A stretch of DNA of 64,000 bases, taken from Druceiella hillmani. Lineage: Eukaryota > Arthropoda > Insecta > Lepidoptera > Hepialidae. Positions 10,611-22,030 of this stretch are shown here, piece after piece. The DNA lies in contig JAYKKI010000023.1 of the NCBI GenBank assembly GCA_039881145.1, positions 6,585,001 through 6,649,000 on the forward strand. The letters are read 5' to 3'. The translations under genes and the position numbers were made by a program. Under the pieces are notes generated by a model. The model worked only from the letters and a program-made list of their open reading frames with translations, made no database searches and was not told the DNA's origin. Within the stretch, counting starts at the first letter, position 1. Every line of letters starts with the position of its first letter.

Positions 10611-13600
10611 ATTGATAACAGCAAACAGAAGTGAACTAATGCAGCAAACAGCTGAAATTTAATTCAAATTTATTCGTTGAAATAAAAAACGTAACAAATG
10701 AAAAAAAACTTAATAAGAGGTGAATTTCATTTACCGCCAAAAAATACGTTTTTGTCAATGAAAGAGAATTTTCATTCAAAAAGAATAAATTTCAAATTTA
10801 GAACGTTCATTTTTATGTGCCAGAATACAACCTCTTAATAAATATTATTTTGTTAATAATATGACAAAATCAAAACCGCCCGTTTTTTATGCAAAAGAGT
10901 GTATAAGCAGATAAACGTAATTTTAACCATTAAATGCTTGTCACCGATAACATACGATAAACCTATATTTAAAGTCTTATTGAAATTATTTCAAATAAGG
11001 CATCCAGTTTCTTCTATTTTCAAATAAACACTATCATAATACGTACATAATATAATACATAATTATTTCGTAATATGATAACAAAAATCATCTTTATTAT
11101 ATTAAAAATATATTTGTGAAATATTCTATAGCTGGGTAAGCAGGTATTTATTATATCAAGGTCACTATTTGTTTAATAAGGTCACACGTATTTGGAAGTT
11201 CAATTATGATTACTTTTAAATTTCACTTGCAAACTGAACAGCTACTTATGTGATGGTTACTTATCAAAATTTGCTCCCTTAAATTCCTCACCTGACAAAA
11301 AGCGTTAATTAACATTTTTAATAATACACAACAAACATAAAGAGATGATTTTTAACTTCGTAATTAAGAAATTAACAATTTTAATACAAACATTTTTTTT
11401 TTCTATATCGACGAAATGTGTCATACATAATTTAGAATAAAGCACCGTACGTAAATGTTTTAGTTTCCATCATGTTTTCTGATAAAATGTAAATTGTTAA
11501 AATGCCGAAATATATTTATGTTTGCTTCTAATGGATTACATTATTTTATCTGTACGCCATTAGGAAAACTGGAGATTTATGTAAGCCACAGGCGATACTT
11601 TCGCCTGTAGCGTGTGGTTCAAAAATAAAAAAAGAAAAGAAAATTTCGAAAATTCAACGAATATTTCTTATGCGATAACATAGGTAATTTTATATAAGTA
11701 TTAGCCTATATTTTTGTAAACCTGTAGTATATCCTCAATTGCTCCACCGATTTTCTAACATTGGGATAATTATTTATAACTATTAAATATTAAAAAAAGG
11801 TTAATTTGCCAACTAGATCAAGGAATGTTTGCAATACTTATTACAAAACATAACTTGAAATACTTAAATAAAAATTCTAATTCCACCAACCACAACACCC
11901 TGATCGATATCTTGCAATACCCTTTCAATGAAGATCGCACACAGATACGGTAATGACAGTCAGTGCTTTAAGTCGTCACAACAGGTTACTGTCTTTTTAC
12001 ACATAAGCCCATTAAATGGCATAAAGTTTTATCAAAAATCGCTATAAACCTTTGTTGTTAAGAAAATATTCAGTTTTTTTTTCTAATTTTCACACTTTTC
12101 AAACAACGTTTATACCGGACATTAGTTTTATTATTAATTTTTCATTTGCTCACTGAAGACGTACAATATATAGTCTTCGTAGTAAGGGAAAAATTATATA
12201 CGATCAGTCACGTGGTTCGTACATATATACTAAATTATTATATCTACAAAGTTTTTCTTTCACTTGTAAATAAAAAAATGAGAATAGTTAAATTGTAAAC
12301 TAATTAAAACGATAATTGATTTCCACTTATCAAAAATCAGAATACGTCTAGATTAAATTTTTATGAGAAAAGGACAGATGTTGAAAAACGATAGAATGAA
12401 ATATGAAAAGGATTGAAACAAAGTATATTTATTATGTGATATAATATAACCGTACTCCCACATAAGTACTGTATGAATGATGATCAACTAAAGATTTTTC
12501 AAGAGAAACTCTTAATTTTTAATTAGCCGTGACTCTAACGATAGCAGTCAAGCGAACCACTGACGAACAAAACATCTGAATGATTGTCATAACTGAATGA
12601 TTGGTAAGTTGACACAAAAAACTTTATAACAGACCAATATGCACAGAAAATTGCAATTCTGAAATAGTAAAAGATAACAATAGTCTTTTTAATATTGTCC
12701 ACAGGTTACACACAATGTCCTTACATTACAATGTGGCTCTTAATAGACACATGTGGCTTTTAATAGCACAATTTTGGCTTTTAATAGACACAAGTTGTTG
12801 CAACTAAAAAAGTAATATTAACAACACTTAACTTTCCAATTGAAACCACTAACTTCTTCCACTCGATTCATTAATCTATTATCATTTAAATCAGACAATA
12901 TGTACCGTAATTATTGTCACTTAAGGTCATTTTCGTAAGCTTTAACTAATCTCGTCATACCAAGCCACTGCCGCCATAATATTGAATCGACGTAGCGTCG
13001 TAAGGTTTTATCACAGATTGCTATACGCCTTAATTCTCTTTTGAATTTTCACACTTCTAAAACGACTTTAGTTTGGCCTCAATACCCAGTATAAGTAGAC
13101 GTTATCCAATCGATTTTGTTGGTTATATTGGAAAAGCTGTTAGAGCGTTAAAAATGTCCCACATTTTTCTTTTATATGCAAGTGCATCTTAAGAGGTTTT
13201 ATTGGTTGTAACTGAACAGCAAAAGTTTTAACACGTGCTGATACTTTTGTAAACGAAATGATTTATTCTAAAAATAAAATTGAACAGAGAATAGTCTCCA
13301 AAGTTCCGTAGATGGAGCTGGAATAGCATCGTGATAATTTATTTTTCTATGATATTTATCCTGTTGTACGAGTATCTATTCAAATTTTATCGGTTTTTGA
13401 ATGGCATTGTGTAATAATTAATTCCTTATTGCAAAAGCAACTGCCGATAGCCTACCGCAATTACTTAAATTTTGGACTGGTTAAATAATTTTCAACTCTC
13501 AAAATATAAGGAATCACATTATATATGGGCCATTTTTATATACGAATTTCCCATTATCGCACTAATAATATAATATCGGCGTAAAAATTAATTATTTGAA

Positions 13601-15389
13601 GATCTTTCATAGTGTCGATTTTTTATTCTGCATATCATAGCTTAAAATTTGATATTTATTTTTCTAATGACGTACAGATAAAGCAATGTAATCCATTGCT
13701 TAGAATTGAGAATAAGGTTAATGTACTCACAGAACTTAGCCCAAATCTTATTTTTTGTCGAGTATATTTTACTGTATGTAATCGCGTAAGCGTAATTAAA
13801 TACAAAGAAAAATCACATAGCAATCAACTTTGAATTAGGTCATAAACCTTTTAGCAAACTTATCAAATTTATAACGGAAAGGTAACCTCTACATTCTGAC
13901 CATAGGTTGGTTTAGATTTTTAGCTAAATTCCAAAAGTTATTACCCCGATTATAAAATTTTGCATTTTATGCACATAATGTTAAATTTTTGCATGTCGAT
14001 GTACGATTTCGTAAATAAACATTAATACTGAGATATTTGTCATTTATATGTAAGGGTTTATTATTTCGATTACTTAAAATTTTTGAGTAAAATCGGTGCA
14101 ACAGAATAATGCTTTAAACACATTTAATCGTACAGGCTTATCAAAAACCGCTTTGAATATTTATTGCAACAAAATCGACTTTTATACGGCACATTATTTT
14201 CATTAAGTCACTCTGGCTTATTAATTCCAGATCATTTGGTCTAAATTGCTAGCAATATTGGAGAATTTATTAGATCGGTAATAAAGTTTCGCATTTTTTG
14301 CGCATTACATATTTTTGTATTGAAGCAGTTCAGTAAGCAAGATTTTATCAACATACGTCAATGATATGTTTTAAGATATTTATACTGTTATTTGTTTATT
14401 TTTATAGGATCGTTTATTTTATTATTATTTTGTTTATATTGAATCGTTTATTTTTATTAGTTAATGACTTGAAACGAAAGACTTTCAAGCTCTTAGTTAT
14501 TTCAGAATTCCGGCCGATAATATTGTAAACTCTCTTATAATTTTAGAAATTCTTAACCAACTATTACTATCTTTACAGTCGAATTTGATAAATTGAGATC
14601 TCGTTTCAAAAATAGTTATCTTTTAAAACCTATTACGCTATAATGCATTATTCTAGCTAGTGTTTCTGAAAAAAAAACGCAACTAGATAAGATCTAGAAA
14701 AATTACTACTAATAAAAAAGTAGAATCAACGAATATAGGGGATGATGTTAAAGAACTGTTATGCGTTATTGAAGTTGGAAACAAAGGAAATATTAAATAC
14801 AAGATTGAGAAAATACCTTTCTATTTAATAAACATGGTATTAAGGAAAAAATGCCAAACATAGACACTATGTAACGTTTTTTTCTTGCAAAATTATTCCT
14901 TTAAATTAAATTTAAAACATTTTTTAAATTTTTTTTAAAATTATTTTTACTCACATTTTCCTGAAACATTCTGATTAGTCTTTTTGTATATAAACGCATT
15001 TACCCTCCAAATTCTAAGTTCACTTTAAGAATGAAATCGACATACAGAGATAAAGAGATGTCGTTAATAACGTTTAAATTAATATTTTCCTACTTTTATC
15101 AAGGAATGTGTTACAATTACCCATGTTTTGATAAGTTTACATGGTTTCGTTGCTCATATTTTTATGTAGCCTAAACTAATTTAAGTCTTTTTATTCCGAT
15201 AAGAAGTTTCTCTTTTTGAAATTGTTATACTCGTAAGTAAAGTTTATAAATCAATGTTACGTTTATTTAACTTTAACATGGCTTGAAGCATATATTTTTA
15301 GATAATGTTTAGATTTACTTATGAATATCCGAAACTGAAACAAAAGCTTGCAATCTTTTCATTTTGAAACTAGTTTGCCTTTATGTAAT
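10611..15389. other. AT-rich region with old diverged repeats, no genes
   Basis: No coding sequence is supported. Three segments near 12010-12150, 12970-13160 and 14090-14300 share a loose pattern (tatcaaaaatcgct, then a TTTTATAC-like block and a TTG-rich block), suggesting very old copies of one repeat family. The match is weak and by eye only. Confidence 0.35.
12731..12792. repeat. Three-copy 20-22 bp tandem repeat
   Basis: Three adjacent units built on tggcttttaatagacaca (12731-12750, 12751-12770, 12771-12792), differing by a few substitutions and a two-base insertion in the last. A small minisatellite of no known function. Confidence 0.85.
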
Positions 15390-15806
15390 CAGTAACACCA
15401 AATTGCAATGTTATTCTCACGTACCGATGGATTTTCACCGGAGAGTCCTCCTATATTGGTATTAGTAAATACGGTGTTAATAATTTCAGTTCGATCTTTT
15501 GCAATTAAGATCAATATTTTATTTTTATTTTCATGTAACTTTTATTTTTCATGTAACTTTATATTTATACATACCTCCGATGCGATGCAACACACATACC
15601 ACTAAAAGTGTAATTGCAAAAGTCGGTATATTTATTATCTTATAACTTTGTAACCGTGCAACGAATTACTATAACATGCTTTCGTACATAGGTTACGTAA
15701 CTGCGGATTCGCTTTGATTAATATTGATATACTGACTGACATTAACCAGAAAAATAACATACCTGTTATATGAAGTATTAGAACAGCAACATGTCGATAG
15801 GTGGTT
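15390..15806. repeat. Dispersed repeat, copy A (pairs with 54420-54960)
   Basis: Aligns in the same orientation with 54420-54960. Shared blocks are taccgatggattttcacc with gagagtcc at the start, gttaataa in the middle and a final block near acatgtcgataggtggtt. The copies are well diverged. This copy ends in a CA/TA tract; the other continues as unique sequence. Confidence 0.65.
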
Positions 15807-15814
15807 ACACACAT

Positions 15815-15895
<81 letters not shown>
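15807..15895. repeat. (CA)n followed by (TA)n microsatellite
   Basis: About 24 bp of CA repeat (15807-15830) passing into about 65 bp of TA repeat with one interruption. The TA run abuts the presumed Helitron 3' end at 15894, fitting the A/T target preference of Helitrons. It produces artefactual frames of alternating Tyr-Ile. Confidence 0.95.
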
Positions 15896-15897
<2 letters not shown>

Positions 15898-15901
15898 CTG
15901 T

Positions 15902-15919
15902 GCCTGCGGCTTCGCAGGC
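15902..15919 (-). repeat. Helitron 3'-terminal hairpin
   Basis: A perfect 7-bp GC-rich stem (15902-15908 with 15913-15919) around a 4-nt loop, eight bases inside the inferred terminus at about 15894. In Helitrons such a hairpin signals the end of the transferred strand. It stands out in otherwise A/T-only surroundings. Confidence 0.7.
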
Positions 15920-16229
15920 GTGTAATTCTTTTAAGAAGAGTATCATAAAAAATCAAGATACAAATTTTTATTACTCTCTTAAACAAAAAAAAATACATAT
16001 ATTTTTTAACATATGCATGAAAGTCGTGGAGACTTTTTTATGATTTTTTGTATTTAATATTTTTATTTGTATATATTTTTAATTTTTGTATTGATTTCCA
16101 TAATTTTTTAAATTTTTACTTTTTGTAATTGATTACGCGTTTTTTAATTACGTTTTTCTTGTCATTTTACATTGTATTCTTTTTTATTTTATCTTTTCAA
16201 TTGTTATCACTAGCTGACGTATTTAAATT

Positions 16230-17650
16230 TACTAGAGACTTTAAGCTTCTCTGTATATAATGTTTGACATCGTGTATTCTTTGGTAGCAAAATTCATTTT
16301 TTCTCTAGAGTTCCAACTCATAATAAATCAACGTATGGCTAACCATAAGAAAAACCATCTTTATGTAGATTAGTTTCAAAAGCAAAGACAGGTTTGTCCT
16401 TATGAATTATTAATATTCATGACTAACGATATTTTTACTGGAAATTGCAGCCGTTTCAAAGATATCGGCAAGTCCACGGGAATCATTGAAATCTTCAGGA
16501 TGTTTTCCAGCTGGCCCGTTGCAGAGACGGTGCGAATTATCGCCACAATTAGGTTTTAAGTCTTTAATTAGTAGTCATGTGCCATTGCATATATTTGGAA
16601 ATTAAATTTCTTAAAAGCATGACATGCGTACCAAACATTTAAAGGTAGTTCGTGATATGGCCAGTCGGAAGATTAAAGAGAGTGTAAAAATTCATATAGA
16701 TAGTGGATTGCATCCACGATATTGGTGACTGTGTCAATTGACTTATATATAGTTTTTGATTTGGCTGGGGACTTTTCTTATAATAAAATTGTTTGTTTTT
16801 ATTGAACACGGCCCATAAAAGTCTCTTTCGAGTAAATTTTTGAGACCATCTATAATATGCTGCAGACTGTGAACTATCTGATCTAGTGAATCATTCAGCA
16901 CAGTGAGTATTCAAATTTGGAGAAGGAAATCAAATTTAAGTAATTGTTGTGGGAAGTCATTGTTTCAAGTGTTTTGTGTTACTTCACAAGTTTAGGGTTT
17001 AAGTGGAACTCCAGGAGAGAAATTAAATAATTTCTCTTCTGGAGTTCCACCTTCAGGAAAGAAATTATTCAAGGCATCCTTTGATGATATTCGCACGCAT
17101 ATCTTTTGTATCTACAGTGAGTGTTTACGAAAATCACCAGCAAACACAAATATAACTTCCCCATTATGGCGTTCGAGTTTTTAAAATACTTTAATGTTCG
17201 TCCATAGCATCAACATGTGCTCTGTGACTAATGGTACATTCATTCCATATGATAAGTGACGCGTATTGTAACAGTTTGACAAGAGGTCCGTTATTTCATA
17301 TAAATCATACGGAATATTGCTCAAAGGATACTGTTAATAGAAGTTTGAATGTGGAGTATGAATCTTTCTCGTTGCTTAATAAAATAGTAGTAATCGCTGG
17401 CGATTTTTTGGTTTTCCTTCCCTGTGCTAGTAATATATTAATAAGGAATATCTTTCCCGTGCCTCCTGGATCGTCTTAAAATACTAATAATGTTGAACAT
17501 GAATATGTATGGAGGTATTTATAGGATAAAATGCACATTCTGACCCTCATTAAGAGAAACTGATTAATTGTTTGTGGATATACGTATAGATAATAAGGAT
17601 ATTTACTCATAATAATTAGAAGTTAAATCGTGACATGTCAAAAGAGATTT
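16230..17650 (-). pseudogene. Helitron Pif1-like helicase relic
   Basis: Minus-strand frames spell, in order, the conserved parts of a Pif1-family 5'-3' DNA helicase: SLNEGQ near 17540, Walker A DDPGGTGKIFLINILLAQG at about 17430-17475, STFKLLLTVS, PLVKLLQ, Walker B-like WNECTISHRAHVDAMD near 17200-17250 (Asn where Asp is usual), then a block matching the GDFRQTLP motif (DFRKTL-like) near 17120-17145. Further down come NNFIIRKVPSQIKNYI (about 16760-16800), RLCNGPAG near 16510-16530, GFSYG with PYVDLL (16325-16370) and NTRCQTLYTEKL (16240-16290), the usual C-terminal blocks. Several stops and frameshifts separate them, and a foldback at 17003-17050 interrupts the middle. In Helitrons this domain unwinds the donor strand during rolling-circle transfer. 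The copy is dead. Confidence 0.85.
17003..17050. repeat. 21-bp foldback inside the helicase relic
   Basis: 17003-17023 and 17030-17050 are complementary with a single mismatch, around a 6-nt loop. It lies within the Pif1 relic, after the GDFRQ-like motif, and has no counterpart in helicase coding sequence. It may have arisen at an indel. Confidence 0.88.
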
Positions 17651-20600
17651 TAATAGTCCTACTAGAAAGAAAATGTTTAAAAAATAAAATAAAATGAAAT
17701 AGAATGAAAAAACTTTACAAAATATAGATCAATGTTTTTTAATTGCTATAGTGATATAAGCACTTTAACCGTGAATCTGATTCACATTTTAGTAAGACCA
17801 GAGTATTTTCATTGTTAAAACAGTTTATCTCACCACAGCAAATTTTTTTACGTTAGTAATAATTGAATCAGTATGACGTTGAGTCGATTACCCGAATATA
17901 ATTTTGGAGCTTTGCCTTTAAATACTGTCTTTAGATTTTTTAATTAAAATATTAACACCTACTATGACTAGAAGTAAATGGATTCGTACCTAGTACATAG
18001 AAAAGGAATAGTACACCAAAGCTATATGTACTATTTTGCTGTCACTATTAGTTGACAAAGTTCCAGTTAAAACATAAACATAATACTAAATTACAAGTAC
18101 AAATCATAATACGTAATGTACGTATGCTAAAATAAGGATCGTCATTTTCCAAACTATTGAATAAAGTATGAACTAATCAGCCAAACGCCAAAACCTCAAA
18201 CTCTGAAATATGAAAGGCTATTGTTTGCCTAATTGCCAGAATATGATTACTTTTATTTACCTTTCAAATAAAATGCATACTTCAATATTTTTAATAAATT
18301 GGCTAAAAGTTATTGAACCTTTTCTCGTAAAAAATGTGTAAATACTTGCAAATATAAAAAATAAGGTAAGATTGTTTCCACATGTGCAATATAAATATAT
18401 TGCAATTATGTCTGGATATTAAAGAGCTATATTCTTTTGTGGATTATTTCAGGCAATGTAAATTAAAGAAGGTTTCAAGCTGTCCAGAAATGACGCAATA
18501 AATGCAGCAGCTATTAAAGTCAATCAATTTAAAGTGTAATTTTAATTAGACCATTTTTAGTGGCACGTGTCATAAAGGAATTTATCGACTTGATTTTTTT
18601 GACTGTCTCGTCGTCTGACACAGTATTTATCCAAAAACGTATCGAGATATATTTTTTTAAAAATACAGTAAGTAATGAACCGAACGTAAATCAAATATTT
18701 TAATTGAATAGTTTACAGGGTAAGTAGGTGATGAAAATTTTTCATTTTAAAATCTCTTGTGTATTAAATAAATAGCTGATAAAATACCAAATTCCAAACC
18801 CTTATATGAACTGTAATATATGAGTAAATTGCGAACTGTAGTAACAAATACTGCACCCTTTGTTCAAATCAATTCGTAGTTATTTTGACAAACCCCATAA
18901 CTCATTTCCAGAAAATACTACAAATCGGTTTTTGGTATGTCATTAGGCGTACACAAGACTACCAAGTATTATAAATTAGAATTTTATATCAATGTTATTT
19001 TCTGAGATATTTGACATTAAATTCGTTAATTTCGTATACACTCACTAACAGATCACCAAAATTTATTAGTCATTTCAAGAAAGGATTTCCCAAAATTTAA
19101 TAATTCTAGTGTTGTTAAGTAATGCTTTGTACACAAATACAAAATAGTTTTGAAATCTAGAAAATATTCTCTAGGGCCAACGATAAAGCCTGCCTTATAT
19201 TTATTCTCAATATTTCTATTCGACATAGATGTCGCCGGCTCCTTTCTAACATCGTTGTGAAGTTCATTTACTTGGTTTCATATAGACCAATAAATAGTTT
19301 TCTCTCTATGTATTTTACATTATATGTATGCATCACCTTTTAATTACTTATGACTTTTAATAATTGTTACAAAAATTTGGTTTCAAAAATAATACTTTGT
19401 CTTTGGAAAATAAATCTGGATTTTTACATGGTAGAAATACATGGTTCCATTTGATATACACAAAAAAATGCTTTGGTTTCCTTGAACTGAATTTTGTCGT
19501 TAAATAAGCAATTGGTTCATATTTATACCATAAAAATAGACGTATACAAAAAGCGTCTATCCAATACGAAATATTTTATCAAGTAAGAAATCCCGGTTTC
19601 ATAAGGATGGTTAGCATTATGCCCACAAGAGATAATCAGCTGTGTGCTCTCAATGACATTCATCTGTATGCTCATAGGGTTATTCAATTGCCAAGCGATG
19701 TGTAATGTCTAGATTATGCTATATGTAATTCTGTTCACGGAAATACTGAGTAAATTTCCAGAGGCAAATCTAGTGCAGTATGTTACAAAGAAGAACTTCA
19801 TGTTCACAATTGAGACTAATGCGGTTAAATTATCTCAAGAAACATAAATACCTTTTATATTTGGTATCATGACATAAAAAACGAAAAGCCCAAAACATAG
19901 AATTTTACGTGAAAACATCACGTTCTTCGATTTCGGGACGATATCTGTATTTATTTTATTAAAAATCTGTAGTTAATTTATAAACAATATCAGTGCGATG
20001 ATAAATGTCAATCGGAGTATTTTTCTCGCAGTAAGATAAAGTAAGTATTAGTACGAGTACGTAGGAGAGTAGAGTTGAGTAATGTAACTTCGTCTCTTTT
20101 TACTTCATTATGTAAAACTTTTGTATCAATAATTTATAGTTATATATTTGATAATGCCTACGAAAATAGGTCCGGAAACGGAGGAATGTATACTTCGTAT
20201 CTGGTCTTATTTTTGTCTCATATTTGTCAGCCGATCATACCTGGCAAAATTTGATTTTTCAAATGTAAAGTCATGTATTTTGATCATCTTTATTAAAGCC
20301 AATATTGCTCGAGTTCTCATTAGAACAACTTAAATGCTTCCCATGGACACTCGATCAGTATTCTAGCTTTATATGCTCATGGGGTAGACCCCCTGTAAAA
20401 TATGCATACTTCCCTGTTTTTGCTTCTTTTGATATTCGGCATAATATAGTTGCATCGGAAGTTTTGGCATGGTTACCAAATCAAATTTATAGACGTGTTC
20501 ACATCAAAAAACATTCGACTGTTTTTATATTTATTTGTTTATATGCATGATAAAATGAGAAAATGTTGATAAAGATTTCTATATTGTATAGCCTAGGGAA

Positions 20601-21374
20601 TTTGAAATTAGGCATATTTTATCTGCATTCAGAAATTGGGCGGGTACAATACATGTGAACGCATTCATCGGTTAAAGCTAGTATAAAATAGAAATTATAT
20701 GCAATAATAAATTATATGCAATATCTTTAATAAACAGAACAAATTCATTTATTAAGAACAACAAGTTTTTTCCCATTCATAACGATTTTTCACATTTGCA
20801 ATTCTCATAAACATTATGACAAAGTGTATTTAATTTCATTTTTTATCGAGATACAATTTTTACACACATTTGTCTACCTAAAGAAATATGGAATTATATC
20901 TACCTAGGAAACTATTTTTACCCAGGTGAAATATGTCTACCTAGGGAACTTTGTTTACCTATGGAACTGTTCTATATAGGATACTAAAACAGGATATCAG
21001 TCTAGGGAAATTTGTATTTTGATTTGTTTATTTTATGGAACATAAATTCTATCTACATATCATCTACCATATATAAATTTGAAAACTCGTTCACAGAATT
21101 CCGTTAACACTTTTCAGTGAATCTTGTGAAATATGGTAAGTCACTTATTATGTGTAGAGTAAACTATTTATAATCACGTTGCAACTAAATGCGTCAAGTA
21201 AAGTAAATTGAAGTCAAATGCTAGTTAATACTATATAATTAGCTATGGTATAACTATATAATTAGCTATTGTACCTAAAATCGTGCATACAAATGAACAT
21301 AATGCATCAAATAAATGTAGATACTGAAAAAAATTAAAGTGTGAAAATCTATGAATACTGTAAACACATTAATG
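17651..21374. other. AT-rich stretch without recognisable genes
   Basis: No coding signal beyond short chance frames. The only structure I can support is the degenerate minisatellite at 20872-21012 and a direct doublet of ctatataattagctat at about 21230-21270. Confidence 0.45.
20872..21012. repeat. Degenerate minisatellite, about 18-25 bp unit
   Basis: At least four imperfect units share tctacctagggaact-like cores (near 20873, 20900, 20937 and 20957), with a final degraded unit near 21000 (gtctagggaaat). Spacing varies, so the tandem has decayed. Confidence 0.65.
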
Positions 21375-21384
21375 ACAGATAGAT

Positions 21385-22030
21385 GATCACTCACATGTTT
21401 CTCTCTCTCTTTCTCTTTGTCGATCGTAGTCGTTTTTCTCAGAAACCGTTCGACGTAGAAATTTGAAATTGACATAGTAACCAAATATGTTAACCCAACA
21501 CATGTGTTTGTAACTAATACTAAAAATATTTATATAGAGAATCGAACGGGAGGGGCCGGGGGGTCGGGGGCAAATTAAGTGCTTGTAAAACATTTTAAAT
21601 ATTTAATATATTTAAGATGCTTTTAAATTATTTCCCCTCTTTTACAGAGTATCAATTGGAATTGCCTCAAAAATATTTTTTTCTTTATTTTGGGTGTTAT
21701 ATTTTCAGAGACAAATTGAAAAATATACAAAAAATTGTTTTTCCTTCTTATTTCTGAAACTACGTAAAGTAACTTTTTAATAGCGTTTTCGGAAGCTTAT
21801 GTAAAGATTGTAGAAAAATAATAGCGATTATCTTAGATTTTATGATTTTCAAATTTGCGCCATGTTTCTATACCTGTGAAAGATATAAGATGCAATATAT
21901 TTCATTTTAATATTTGAAAATATTTTAATAGAAATTCTATATGGCCTTATATATTTATAAGAGCCTAGATATGTACGGAATCGTAGTATTACTGACCTGA
22001 ATTTTACTGGTGCTTGACAGATTATTAATT
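21385..22030. repeat. Short dispersed element, full-length-type copy
   Basis: Shares an ordered set of blocks with 42705-43290, 58625-59215 and shorter copies. These are a CT-rich start (ctctctctttctc), then gtttttctcagaaac, an internal ctgtgaaagata, and a terminal block atgtacggaatcg followed by tgcttgacag. There is no coding frame. It looks like a non-autonomous element or the conserved end of a larger one; I cannot assign a class. Confidence 0.65.

Larger units (their letters stand above)
15894..17650 (-). mobile_element. Helitron 3' portion with decayed helicase
   Basis: Two independent signs support a rolling-circle Helitron on the minus strand. The first is a Pif1-type helicase relic (16230-17650). 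The second is a GC-rich hairpin, GCCTGCG-loop-CGCAGGC, a few bases before a terminus reading ACAGCTTA then T on the minus strand. That terminus resembles the hairpin plus CTRR-type end of known Helitrons, although the second-last R is a T here. Between helicase and hairpin lies about 300 bp of A-rich 3' sequence. The Rep nuclease half and the 5' terminus were not found beyond 17650, so this is either a 5'-truncated copy or the rest has decayed beyond reading. Confidence 0.75.

Noticed and set aside
15635..15998. Tyr-Ile repeat frames on the minus strand
   Set aside because: Produced by the (TA)n tract.
20305..20550. 81-codon plus-strand frame
   Set aside because: No recognisable motif and no paralogue to test; length is not unusual for AT-rich DNA in this window.
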